Below, in pieces: positions 1 to 10,803 of a stretch of DNA of 64,000 nucleotides; position 1 is the stretch's first letter, and the number at the start of each line of letters is the position of its first letter. The stretch spans positions 167,849,503 through 167,913,502 of the forward strand of contig CM077645.1 in assembly GCA_039707465.1 (NCBI GenBank), in the 5' to 3' direction. Source of the stretch: Rhabdophis nuchalis (Eukaryota > Chordata > Lepidosauria > Squamata > Natricidae). A program made the translations under genes and the position numbers. The notes below the pieces were generated by a model. That model made no database searches and had not been told where the DNA came from. It was given only the letters and a program-made list of their open reading frames with translations.

Positions 1-498
1 AAATTAGTCATCTAAGAAACCTGAACATCTTTGATTCCCCCAGACATAACTGGAATGTGAGACCCTAATGGTATTTCAGAAGAAGCTTGGGGATTTTCAG
101 AAGGATCTGTTTCAAGGCCTTAATATCCACCTGGTATGGTTGGATGACAAAGGAGAGTGATGCACTAGGAAAGCCAAGGTCAAAGAATAGGTATGCAGAG
201 ATTCCAGGAATGCTATTTTGTTGTAGGGTGCATTAACAGAATCCTGAAAGCATGTCCAAAACCTTCACTGCACCTTAACAACGAAATTAAGATGAGGCTG
301 TTCTGAGTCTGTTTCTCAGGCTTTCTACTTTTCCAGAGCTGAGCACCTGTTTCTTTCTTATTCCTTCCTCCCAATGCTGGAGCTAAATCCTTCCACTGCC
401 CTCACCATAGGAAACTATTGCCGAATAGTTGAATAGGCTGAAGCTTTATATATATATTTTCACTCAGAGCAGAGGCAATATGAACATTGATATAAGAG

Positions 499-835
499 CC
501 GTGATGGCGAACCTATGGCACGCATGCCAGAGGAGGCAAACAGTCCTCTGTTGACACGCGCACTGTTGGCCCAGGTCAGATCTCCATGGCGTTTCTTTCA
601 TGAGCTTCTGTTTCCCTGCAAACAACGAATAGAAGCTTACGAAAGAAAAATATTTTACCTCTTGCCGCGCTGCCAGTATTGGGATGCACCGCCTCCCAGC
701 TGGTCTTCAGGTCTCTGCTGCGCACGTGTGCATGTCCATGCATGTGCACACATGTCTGTGCAGGCACACGTTCAGCTTGGGCATGTGTGCCCACACAGTT
801 TGGGCACTCGGTGTCTAAAAGGTTCGCCATCACTG
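499..835 (+). mobile_element. Non-autonomous hAT element, family A (TIR CAGTGATGGCGAACC)
   Basis: The left end CCGTGATGGCGAACCTATGG pairs with the right end GGTTCGCCATCACTG as an inverted repeat. Flanking octamers TATAAGAG (491-498) and TGATAGAG (836-843) are a decayed 8-bp duplication. Two further copies of the same family are at 42069-42607 and 63449-63899. The interior is GC-rich with CATG/TGTG runs and codes for nothing recognisable. It lies in RAB31 intron 2. Confidence 0.8.
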
Positions 836-840
836 TGATA

Positions 841-1980
841 GAGTTAGGATGGGGGTGAATGACCATTCTGATTCTCTTTAATTTTAAGTACCATTGATCA
901 TAACATATTTCTGGAATAACTACTTTCCCTTGGGTGCTTCCAATCATCAGTAATTGGGGCAGAGATCAGGTTCAACGGTTCTAGTTGTGGATACCTAAGA
1001 TTCAACGTTCTTACCATTCCTGTTTAACATTGAAGTGGTAACTAAAGCATCATTAGGCAGATATCATTAGAAAGTTGATGATACTCAGCTGTATCATCAG
1101 GTTGACCAGGTGATGCTGTTGAGTCTTGTCACAGAATGTGGAGGCTGCTAAGGTCTGTATGGGAAGGAATGGGCTTAACTCAACCCTGACAAATACAAAT
1201 AACTATAGCTTCATGATTTTTCCAGTACCAGATATTTCTATCTTTAGTTTTGAGTAAAATTGTACTTTACATACAAAAGTGGTTTGTGATTTGGGAGTCT
1301 TTCTGAAGTTACAGATCCTGCTCAAAGAATAGGTAGTGACTGTGGCCAGGAAGTCCTTTGCACGTATTGACCTAATATGCCAAGTGCCCATTTCCCTTCA
1401 CTGTTAATTTCTTTTCAGAGTCATTATTGCCTTAGTCACTTGTGCATGGACTACTACAATGTGTCCTGTATGGGAGTGCACTTGAAGTCCACTTAGAAGC
1501 TACAGCTGGTCCAGAATTCAATGATACAAACACTGATGTAATATCTCTGCTATGTGAGCAGCACTGATTACTAATGAATTTCTGGATGCAATCCAATGTG
1601 GTGATTATCACCTGGACAGTTCTTCATGGCACAGGGACTGGGTATTTGAGAAACTGCTTCTATTTCATTGTTTTTGCTCCTGCAATACTAAGAGCAAGTT
1701 CTGTGAACTCAACATTTACTTTAAGCTCTGATACACCCATTTGATTAGTGTATATTTTTCCCTTCCTATTGTTTCAGGGACAGTGGTTTCTTTTGACAGT
1801 TGCCTAGATTCACTGTTCAGCTGGACAGCCTTAGAAATGTGAAGTATAAATAAATAAATTTTAAACGAAAAGTAGTTTTCAAAAACTATGGGTTTAAATC
1901 ACAGTAGTCAATGATTTACAGAAAAAATCGTAACTACTGTATATCCAAACCTTCTGGAGAACCATAGGAAGTCACCTTCT
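841..1980. other. RAB31 intron 2 sequence, nothing recognised
   Basis: AT-rich sequence without a recognisable exon, RNA gene or full repeat. Short open frames here lack codon bias and family resemblance. Confidence 0.5.
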
Positions 1981-1984
1981 GGCA

Positions 1985-2060
1985 TAAAGAGCCAGTTTGA
2001 TGTAGTGGTTAAGACACCAGGTTAGAAATTAGGAAACTAAATTCTAATCCTGCGTTAGGC
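1985..2060 (+). repeat. tRNA-derived SINE head (fragment)
   Basis: GAGCCAGTTTGATGTAGTGG followed by TTAAGACACCAGGTTAG and TTCTAATCCTGCGTTAGGCA resembles the tRNA-like head of squamate SINEs, with an A-box-like GTAGTGGTTAAG and a degenerate B box. A longer copy is at 3684-3915. The body is lost after about 75 bp. Confidence 0.6.
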
Positions 2061-2451
2061 ATGAAAGGCATCATTAGGTATATTCACCATTTTGAGGTAT
2101 TTATTAAAAATAAAGGCAGGATAAAAATATCTAACAAATAAGTGCAATTGTAATAGGTAAGATCAACCCTTCTGTCCACTTTTCAGAATTTTAAGACTGG
2201 GAATAGGAATAGCAGAATATTTGTCTCATCTCTACCCTTAAAAATACATCATCCTCTACCCCAAAATAGGCCTAAATTGCTTGGTTTGGGTAATATTGTG
2301 GAAATTGTGGGAGCCAACAAAAAATTGTAGAAAAATTCAAGTATTTTGCATTTGGCATTAATTGCAGAAGGTGGTAACATGTCCACTCAATAATATTCCA
2401 TATTAAAATAGGCATGGAACATGTAATACATATGCAGCAATCTTGAATTCA

Positions 2452-2935
2452 AGGTGTTGACCACCATCTTTAAATCGCTCCATGGCTCGGGGCCTAGCTA
2501 TATACGAGACCGCCTCCTGCCCCATATATCCCTTCGTCCGGTCCGTTCCCACAGAGCGGGCCTACTCCGGGTGCCGTCGGCCGGGCAATGCCGGCTGGCG
2601 ACACCCAGGGGAAGAGCCTTCTCTGTGGCGGGCCCGGCCCTCTGGAACGACCTACCCCCCGACCTTCGCACTACCTCGGACCTCCGCCTCTTCCGCCAAC
2701 GTCTTAAGACGTACTTATTCCAACAAGCCGGCCTAGGATAGCCCCCCGCGTCTGACTTTTAAATATAAATTATAATTTGGTTACGGTTTTAATAACGGGT
2801 TTTAGCACGGGTGAATTAATTTAATATATTTTTAATTGATGTATATTGTATTTATGGTTTTATATAATGCCTGTGCGCCGCCCTGGGTCCTAACAAGGAA
2901 AAGGGCGGGGTATAAATTTAAAAAGAAAAAAGAAA
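2452..2935 (+). mobile_element. 5'-truncated L2/CR1-clade LINE (C-terminus of ORF2 and 3' tail)
   Basis: The frame 2454-2741 encodes the C-terminal segment typical of L2/CR1-type reverse transcriptases: FKSLHGSGPSY, RSHRAGLLRVPS, GRAFSVAGPALWNDLPP and LRLFRQRLKTYLF. It ends with a stop and a short 3'UTR with the GCCGCCCTGGGTCC and GGGCGGGGTATAAA tail, then an A-rich run. Related copies are at 25776, 35697 and, inverted, 21883 and 56345. The frame is intact only because the copy is fairly young; it is not a host gene. Confidence 0.88.
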
Positions 2936-3020
2936 AAAAAAAGAATAATGAACTTTCCCTACTTTAAATTACAAAGGAATTCATCAGTGTTTATTTATCT
3001 TAACTGTACATGGTACTTAC

Positions 3021-3100
3021 CCAATAGTAGGGCTAATATTGTGGTCAAAATGATCCTGAACAAATCGACCAACTATACTTGATTTGCCAACTCCAGTATC
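3021..3100 (-). CDS. RAB31: RAB31 coding exon 2 (GTP-binding P-loop and start of switch I)
   Basis: Read on the minus strand, a TTTTAG acceptor precedes 3100 and a GTAAGT donor follows 3021. The 80-bp exon encodes residues 14-39 plus two bases of codon 40. It continues exon 1 in phase 0 and completes the P-loop GDTGVGKSS (residues 13-21), which binds nucleotide phosphates and Mg2+. It then reads through HFDHNISPTIG, where the Thr of TIG is the switch I Thr that contacts Mg2+ and gamma-phosphate in Rab proteins. The stretch HFDHNIS separates RAB31 from its paralogue RAB22A, which as I recall has SFDPNIN. Residue 24 is Gly, where I recall Cys in human RAB31. The protein is a Rab5-subfamily GTPase in trans-Golgi/endosome traffic. 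Later exons (switch II, guanine-base motifs, C-terminal prenylation cysteines) are off the left edge. Confidence 0.93.
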
Positions 3101-3184
3101 CTAAAATTTAAGAAAGGAAGAATCAGCCCATGATTGCCCGGAATGCTTATCTTTTTTTAAATGAAGAAACCCTTAGGTTTAGGG

Positions 3185-3345
3185 GAGGGGTCTCCAACCT
3201 CTGGTCTGTGTACCAGTATCGGGCCACAGCATGCCAGAAATCAGGCTGCACAAACAAGCAAAGCCCCATTCATGGGAGACAGACATCACATGAAATTATG
3301 CCCACTCTGGTTTATGGAAAAATCTCTCTTCATGGAATCTAATTT
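3185..3345 (+). repeat. hAT-related fragment (GGGGTCTCCAACCTCTGG end)
   Basis: The left end GAGGGGTCTCCAACCTCTGG resembles the left end of the hAT at 19973 (CAGGGGTCCCCAACCCC). The sequence that follows includes CAAACAAGCAAAGCCCCATT and TTTATGGAAAAATCTCTC. No matching right terminus is visible, so it is a truncated copy, about 85 bp upstream of RAB31 exon 2 in transcript direction. Confidence 0.55.
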
Positions 3346-3683
3346 CATAATTAGGTCCGAAATAGGTGTGATGGGAAAAGTTAGAGAAGCACAGCTTTCA
3401 ATTTCAGGAAATAATACACCAGACTAGCATTTGACAGAGATCAAAAAAGGTATAAGAAACAAACAAATAAAAAAGAAACATTTCATCTGAAAGCCCTTGC
3501 CTGAATATAGGAAGCCAACAGATTCTGTTCTAACAGAGTATTCCCCTATTAGTATTATTGTTTTTCCTATTAATTCTGAATACCTACCTTCTCTGCTAAC
3601 CAACTTTGAGCCTGTATTAAAAAGTGACTTTTGCAAAGATTTTTATATTCTAAAGCTTAAGTAGTTGTATATTTAAATATATT

Positions 3684-3915
3684 TAAGAGAACCAATTTGG
3701 TGTAATGATTAAGTCACATTAGAAACTGGAAGACCATGAGTTCTAGTCTTGCCTTCTTAGGCAGAAAAACCAATTGGTTACTTTGGGTCAGGCAATCTCA
3801 GCTCCAGGAAAAAAGTAATGATGAATTACTTTCAAAAATATTTCCAAGCAAATTGCAGGGGTTAGTCCAGGCTGTTGCCAGGAATCAAGGTTGATTCAAA
3901 GGTACACACATACAC
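3684..3915 (+). repeat. tRNA-derived SINE with BovB-like tail
   Basis: The head GAACCAATTTGGTGTAATGA then TTAAGTCAC is a decayed A box, and GAGTTCTAGTCTTGCC a B box. The body runs through CTTTGGGTCAGGCAATCTCA. The 3' part, TCCAGGCTGTTGCCAGGAAT then CAAGGTTGATTCAAAGG, resembles the tail I know from squamate BovB-mobilised SINEs. The family name is uncertain. Confidence 0.6.
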
Positions 3916-4511
3916 CTAATTTAAGATTTTAAACAGTAATTCTGGCAAAATAATAATAAATCTGCCTTTCTCCTATAGTATCTGCCTGTTCTGCTTGTGT
4001 TGGGTCCCTTCAGTTAAACAATGTCATCAAGCAGGACCCAGGAAGGAAGCAGTCTTGATTCCTTCAGCTGCTCAGATATGTGGCATGCATGGACATACTT
4101 ATGTAAAGTGCTAAGAAAACATGTTATGTATGTAAAACGGTGAAGAAGAGCCAATAAATAAATAAATAAATGAGGAATTACATTTCCTCTTGTTGCCATT
4201 CCAAAAAAGCATTTAATCATTATCAGCTGATTGGACATAGCAATTCTACAATTTTTTCCACGCCATTAACCACATTTCTAAGTTCCAAGTGCTCCTTAGA
4301 GAAAATGTCTGAACATAGCTGTCAATAACTGCAATTCGCAAAGTTAACTATATTTTTTGTTGCATTCAAGGGCAATTCTAGCACAGTTACTGGAAATAAA
4401 ACTTAAATGAGTGCTATTCATGATCTTTCTCTAACAATGTAGAAAATCCTTATAGAAGGTTATCCTTGGGGATTAAGGGAAGAGGACAATGTCTTAAAAT
4501 TACAGTTTTGC

Positions 4512-4614
4512 AGAGGTAGGGAACTATGGCCCCTTTATGACTTGTAGACTTCAACTCCCAGAATTACAATTTGACGTCCACAAGTCATAAAAGGGTCATA
4601 ATTCCCCACCTGCT
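4512..4614. repeat. Short hairpin MITE (CAGAGGTAGGGAACTATGGC ends)
   Basis: CAGAGGTAGGGAACTATGGC plus CCCTTTATGACTTGT on the left pairs with ACAAGTCATAAAAGGGTCAT plus AATTCCCCACCTG on the right. The whole 103 bp can fold on itself around ACTTCAACTCCCAGAATTAC. The CAG...CTG ends suggest hAT type, but no clean 8-bp duplication was found. Confidence 0.65.
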
Positions 4615-5194
4615 TTATAGGAAAGATTTTCATGATATTTTAAATTGAAATATTTTCTTATTGCATCCTATGCATTAATTTCCTAATGATTGCAACTAGT
4701 GTATTAATCTCAGAATCTAGTCTGCAAAAGTATTTGGATTATATTATTTGATGCAAGGAAAAGTATATTTAAACTATTTTATACAGTTTGAACAGTACAT
4801 TCAAAGAAACAAAAGTTCTGTGTAGAGAAAAATATTTTTATTATATTTGAAACAATATTGAGCAATAGGCAATAAAGCTGTAAAGTATCATAAAACTGCC
4901 AAACTGAAAATTTTCTGCACAAAATGTTCTAGTCATCTCTGCCATTATCTGAGCAAAGACCTTCTGATAAATATTCTGCAAATCAGTCTATTTCCACTTG
5001 AACTTCTGATGTCTGATTAACTTATTAAATGGTTTGAAATTCAAAAGGGCTTTCCACATTTTTCTTTGGAACCATGAACAACATCAAAAACAAGCCAGTA
5101 AACCTTTTTTTTTTAAACTAAGATATTCATACTACTGTTCAAACAGTAAGCAATTGATGGATAGCTTCCCACTGATGTTCTTCTGATCTTTTGG

Positions 5195-5465
5195 CGGTAT
5201 AGGAAGTCCTTGCTTAACCTTTCAAAGTTTTGTCAGACTTAAAAAAAAGCTACTTATGACCTGTTCTTGAAGTCATGAGTGCTGCATACCCCCCATGGAT
5301 CATTTGATTGCATTTTGGGCACTAGCCTTGCATTTATGATCAGTTGTGATGTCCATTGGCTATGTTTGATTCATTTAACAACCATGGGATTTGTTTAATG
5401 ATTGTGCTGTACTTTATGATCCTGGCAAAAATGGTCAACTTATGACCAAAAGAGGTGGGAGGGAG
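5195..5465 (+). repeat. Dispersed GTTAAGTGA-class repeat, copy 1
   Basis: GGAAGTCCTTGCTTAACC, ACTTATGACC, TTTAACAACCATGGGATTTG and CAACTTATGACCAAAAGAGG match the phrase structure of a dispersed repeat also seen near 19810, 21223, 49690 and 58625. No coding capacity. A LINE-like tail (GCTACCCAGAGTCACTGAAA) follows at about 5490-5570. Confidence 0.5.
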
Positions 5466-6201
5466 AGTTACTATTTTTACTATTTGTATATTTATTTTTT
5501 ATTCTTTATAAGCTACCCAGAGTCACTGAAAGTGAATGAATGGCCATATAAATTCTCATAAATAAATAATCAGAGTTGCAGTAAAAATAGTTTCACCGGT
5601 AAAATCATTTATTTATATAGCATTAGCTGCAAAATTATATAATTGCTTTATTACTAGGAGCTCTCAACAACTCAATTCTAACAGCTGTTCCTAAAAACTT
5701 GGTCTAGTTTAGAAATATGTTAACACCTCTATCAAAAGTGACTGCCTTCATGAAATGTAATATCAATATACCATGATTAAAGTGTGTTTTCCTACACTAA
5801 ATTTTATTTAATGTTTTAAAAAAATGTTTACCCATAATTACTACTCTAAACAAGTTTTTTATATTGTGAAGAATTGTATAAGCTTAAATATCCTGTCATT
5901 TCTCAGTGTTAAAAATACTTGTGCATCCAACTTTACTATTATGGTAGTAAAGTTTTTTCTGTAAAATATTAGTCTTTCAAAATAGTAAAATCACAATACG
6001 ATGAAGATTAATATGTAATATGTTTGGTAAAACTTAAGTAGATGTTAATTTAATGAATTTCATTTTGCTTTAGGAAGATCAAAACACGCTGTTTCCAAAT
6101 AAAAGTACTGAACAAACTATCCTTGTTTTTTTATGGGAACACAATTTTTATAGCAAAAAATGTTGGATTTACATTCAGACAATAATGTTCAGCACTCCAT
6201 T

Positions 6202-6593
6202 CAGGGTGGATTTTATTTAAATCAAGTCGATTTAAATCACAATTCAAATAATGATTTAAATATCTAGTAAAAAAGCTTGATTTAAATCATAATTTTTAAA
6301 GAGCAATTGTCGTCGCTGTCCCACAGCAGTTCCTCCTGACCTGCTGCTGACTCACCAACAGTCCCATTATTGCAGAACATACAGCCCCATGCTACATAAC
6401 TAAGCTACATTTCATGCTGAATAAACTAAACTATTAATGTATCTTAAATAGTAAACTATCTTTAGATAAATTTTTACTCCAAAAGCATTTTATTAAAATA
6501 AATTTGATAAAAATAAAAAAAATCCTATTTGAATTTTTTAATCTGATTTTTTATTTTATTTTTTTAAATAATTATTGATTTTTATCCACCCTG
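6202..6593 (+). mobile_element. Non-autonomous hAT element, family D (TIR CAGGGTGGAT)
   Basis: The ends CAGGGTGGATTTTATTTAAA and GATTTTTATCCACCCTG are inverted repeats. The flanks ACTCCATT (6194-6201) and ACTCCATG (6594-6601) are an 8-bp duplication with one mismatch, typical of hAT insertion. The inner arms are rich in GATTTAAATC. A related copy in opposite orientation is at 39562-39927. It lies in RAB31 intron 1. Confidence 0.85.
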
Positions 6594-6601
6594 ACTCCAT
6601 G

Positions 6602-9550
6602 AATATTTTTTATAAAAGATAATATTTTACACATACACACACATATTACTATTTAAATAGAATTTATGGGGAATTATGGGGAACTGTTTTCCTCTAAATA
6701 TTATTAGGCATCTGGTTTAAATAACCAATAAAAAATAAAGTTATGTGGCATGAAAATTTATCACAAGTTAATACAGATTTTCCATTAGTCTGGAGAAATG
6801 ATGCAGATCACCATGCCAGGCAAATGCATATTTGAATATATTAGAAAAAACACTGTGTTGATTAAAGAGGGGAAAGTGCTGCTACTTTTTCTCTACAACT
6901 ATTGTCACACATTCTGTGGGATCAGTTGTGCACAATGCCATTATACCCAAAATCTAGTAAAAGAAGAAAAGCTATAAACAGTCAGGTTAACATCAATACC
7001 TAGGAAATTTCCAGATTATAAAGCATATTACCTATAAGCATCTTGAGGACAATAAAGTGATTACAAGAACTCAATACTGATTTATCTATTGTAGAACAAT
7101 TTTTAACAGGCAAGCCTTGTCTTATGTTCTTTGAACAAGCAACTTCCTTAACAGATTGTGGAAATTCTTTACTTATAATATACCTTGATAAAAAAAAATC
7201 TGACAAAGTATACAAAGATATTGAGATAAGTAATTATTGAATTCAACCCATTAAAAATGTAATGCTACATATTTGACTTAAAAACTGAACTGAAAAAACA
7301 CTCATCAATAATTCCTTATCAGATTGGAAGAAAATATTGAGTGGAGTGCTATAAAGTCAAATCCTAAACTCTCATTTCTTTAATTTTTAAATAAATTACT
7401 TGAATGAATGTGTTATTAAATATGCACTTGATACAAAGTGCATAAGATAATAAATAACTTAATAAACAAATAAAATGAAAACAATGTTGATAGAGAAAAT
7501 TGGCAGAACATAACAATGAAATTTAACAGAAACAAATGTTACAGGAATCAAAATATTGGGTATATAGATCAGGGGCAAAATTATTTTGAAAGACATCTTA
7601 GAAGTTGATTACAAATTAAGCATGAAGAACTAAAAACTAGCATCAAGGACTAAAAACTAGTTCCATGAAGAGAGACTGAAAATCTTGGGCCTATATAGCC
7701 TTGAGACGTTAAGTCACGCATAGGTAACAAGCCCAAGAAGCAAGACCCATGTAGGTGTAAGAAAGATAACCTTGGAAACAATAAAAGTCCCAAGTAGCAG
7801 GTCAATTTAAACACTTCCTTTTAAAGCCCCCATATCTTGTCTACCAGTTTCATACCAAAATAATTCTTTTATCTGCTTCTCACAGCTTGACATATAGTAA
7901 TACTTATTCATCTAAAGGAATTTTGCATAGACAGTAGCCAAGATCTATTTTCTATAGTGCATTGATATTAAGTGCAGAGCAATAGTGACTCCAATTATCC
8001 AGAGAACCAGCAAAGTTCTTCTTCCCTGAAGAGGCAAGAAAGTTATCTGCTTTGATATTTTCATTTTGACTCCTACCCAAAGATGGGAATAGGACTCCAC
8101 AGTCAAAATTCCGATTCCAAGACTACGAATCTATGCCTACCAAAAATGAATGGTAGTCCTTATAAATGCATGTAACAGGTGGTTCAATACAGTATATAAA
8201 TAAATATAAATGCCTCCACATTAATAGGCTAGTGTATGCTCTAGCAGGCAACCCATCTCATCGAGTCCCCACTGTCTTCACCAGTATTTTTATATTGATC
8301 TGCTGGGGCGCCTGTCATAAAAGGTTGGGCCACGACTTTGTTTTACAGATTCAATAGTGGAATTGTGAAATGTAATCTATTTCTTTGTATTTGAAAAAAA
8401 CAAGCCCATCAAAGAGAAAAGAAGTGGTATTTATTTTCCTGGATTAGGTGGGAAGGGAGAAGAAATAGGAGAAGCCACAAAGCAGAAACTAAGTTAACTT
8501 CAGTCTGAACAGAATATTTTTGCAAACTTGGGGGCACCTTTTTTTGCTGTAAATGTGAAGCAGTTTATTCATAATAAATAGATGTACTGTTTTTTCTTAA
8601 TAATGGGAGCTAAATCTAGGCAGTGTAAACTAAACTATTAAAACACCATGACTGTACAAAGCAGAGGAGGAAAAGAAAGGAAGAATTCTCTGACACTGGT
8701 CTATGTGGGATTGCAAATTATCAGCTGGGAGGAATTCACCATAACACTGCAGAGAATTATTCTAAAAAGAGGATATGGTTAGCCACAGAATGAAACAGTT
8801 TTTGCTGAGTTGCATCTCATGGTGAACTGCTTTTTGCAGTGAAGCAATTTCTGTCCATTTACAGCCAAAATCAGTTAAAGTGTGTAGCAATCTCTTCTCT
8901 GAGCTCCAAATGTTATCTGCTAAATACAAACCACAAAAACACCATATTTAGGATAAAACACAACATACTTAACTTGTAAAAGAGAGCGAAGGAAAGGAGT
9001 ACGAGATTTTTGTATTTCTATATTTTAATCGTTGAAAATAATACTTCTGAAGAGTATTTTCCAACAGGAAAACAACATGCTAGCCATTTGTACAAAAAAT
9101 ACACCTATCTGTGAATCTGACCATAATGCAGGTATGAGAGTGTAGTTACCCTACTCTTAATAATTGGTTAAAAGAGTTATAAAGAAAAATTATTCCGTAT
9201 GATCAGCTTGCCACACGAATTTCAGTTTCTGCAAGTTTTTATTTAATTTGCTATAAAGCAGCATTCAACATTGCGTGCGAACGGCATTAAGGATTCAATG
9301 GGATTCCATCAGCATTTCTGCGGGAATCAAAACACGTCTCCCAGGAGAATAGCTGTAAACGTTTGCCCTCAGGTAAAAGGAAAACAGACAAAGTAGAATG
9401 TAACTGGAACAAATCTCGGACAAGGAGGAGGAAAGTATGCCTGCTTAATCCTTATTTAGTCTAACTGCCTGAGCTGCCAAAATTCCCAGCAAGCAAATCG
9501 AAAAAGTAAAGTGAGTGGAAAGCCAGTCCGTATCGGAACTAGAATGGGCC
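6602..9550. other. RAB31 intron 1 sequence, nothing further recognised
   Basis: AT-rich intronic sequence. No exon fits between RAB31 coding exons 1 and 2, because the two join in phase and complete the P-loop. Short open frames (7000-7215, 8166-8357) show no protein-family features. Confidence 0.55.
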
Positions 9551-9559
9551 AAAAGGAAG

Positions 9560-10270
9560 ACAAAGAAAGCTGTTCTGTAAATCGCAGGCTTGCCAAGCTG
9601 CTTTGCAGCACCCATCCTTCCTCCGCTCGGCCCGCGCTCTCAGTCGGTCGTTTGTGCGGGACGCTATTTGCTTAAAATCTTCACTTGTTACCCAGAATTC
9701 AGCGTCTCCTTCCCATATCCCCCTCCCCCCTCGTATTTTTCTTTCTTTCTTTCGGTCGCTACTCACTCCAAGCAGACAGACTTTCAGCTCTCGTATCGCC
9801 ATCATCTGTTTGGGGCGAGGCGGCTTCGCATCCTTGAGAGGAGCGAATCCTCCGGTCTCTCTCGCTTGTTACCCAGTTCCAAAAACGGGCAAAAGCGGCA
9901 GCAGTTGCAGCTACTTCTCAGCAGCCCCAGCCCTGTGCCGCCAGCGGTCACATGAGCACATCCCCGGCTTCGGCTCCTCCTCGCTTTCTTTTGCCGCTTT
10001 CCTCACCCAAATCCAAGGCTTACAAAATAGAAGCAGTTCAGCGTATTTCGGAAGACGCAGTTGCCATTCTTGGATCGGCGCGCTGGACCCGCGGCTGGCC
10101 CTTGAGCGTTTCCAGGTTGCGAAACGAACAGAAGCAACGCTGCGTTCCCGCCCATTTTTCTCTCACCGCGCGTCCCGCCGGCGGAGGTCTCAAATTTCCA
10201 AGTACAACAACAGCAGAAAATGTTTTGAAGGGAACGGGGAGGAAGAAAATGTCACGGATATAATAAGTGG
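9560..10270 (-). promoter_or_regulatory. RAB31: CpG-rich block: probable RAB31 promoter and 5'UTR
   Basis: This segment is much richer in G+C and CpG than the AT-rich DNA on both sides (for example the GGATCGGCGCGCTGGACCCG area near 10075). It surrounds the first coding exon of RAB31, and CpG islands commonly mark vertebrate Rab promoters. No TATA box or exact start site can be assigned. Plus-strand open frames across it, up to 225 codons, show no recognisable domain and probably reflect base composition. Confidence 0.7.
9767..9805 (-). CDS. RAB31: RAB31 coding exon 1 (N-terminus)
   Basis: The minus strand reads MMAIRELKVCLLG from an ATG at 9805-9803, then a GTGAGT donor after 9767. The double Met followed by AIRELKVCLLG is the RAB31 N-terminus and includes the first beta strand of the GTPase fold. 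The exon ends in phase 0, exactly matching exon 2. The 39-bp coding part lies in CpG-rich sequence, and the 5'UTR must extend to the right of 9805. The first of the two ATG codons is used as the start because family members begin there; the second cannot be excluded. Intron 1 is about 6.7 kb (3101-9766). Confidence 0.92.
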
Positions 10271-10790
10271 ACTGATTTAAAAGCTGCTGGATAAAATTAA
10301 AAGCAAAACAAGATATAGCACTTTTTTTACACGGCGTCTTTGGATTGATATTGGTACTAGCCATTTACCTGGAAGCAGAGTTCAAAGCTACAGTACACCT
10401 CTGTAAATAAAAACAAATACACATTAAATCAGAGATTGAACCATCTCTGTAGCAATGTGTATGACAGAACTGTCATTAAAGTTATAGCCAATAATGCAAA
10501 CGTGCTAAGGAAAGAAAATTTAGAATTATAAGCTTATCAAACAAAAGTCCATTTATTTTGCTCTAATGCAATCTGAATGTTTTGCAAATCTAATCTAGCT
10601 GGTTCAGTGGTATATCAAAGGTGGATAGAATTAATTATCTAGGATTATTAAATTACGGACTACTAAAAGTCTCCTCTTTTACCTTCAAATAGATACCAAC
10701 AGTATTTTCACACTTAATCACATTTTCACTCAGAACAGGCAGAGAAACTACATCATCTGACCAAGCTTCCAATTACTCATTTATTAGCTT
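10271..10790. other. Upstream flank of RAB31, nothing recognised
   Basis: AT-rich intergenic sequence between the CpG-rich block and the LINE-1-like insertion. No gene or repeat identified. Confidence 0.5.
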
Positions 10791-10803
10791 TAAAATGCAT
10801 CTT

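Noticed and set aside
2454..2741. 95-codon frame as a small host gene
   Set aside because: It is the C-terminus of an L2/CR1-type reverse transcriptase in a truncated LINE.
9603..10280. 225-codon plus-strand open frame
   Set aside because: Antisense to the RAB31 first exon in CpG-rich DNA; no recognisable family, so composition is the simpler explanation.
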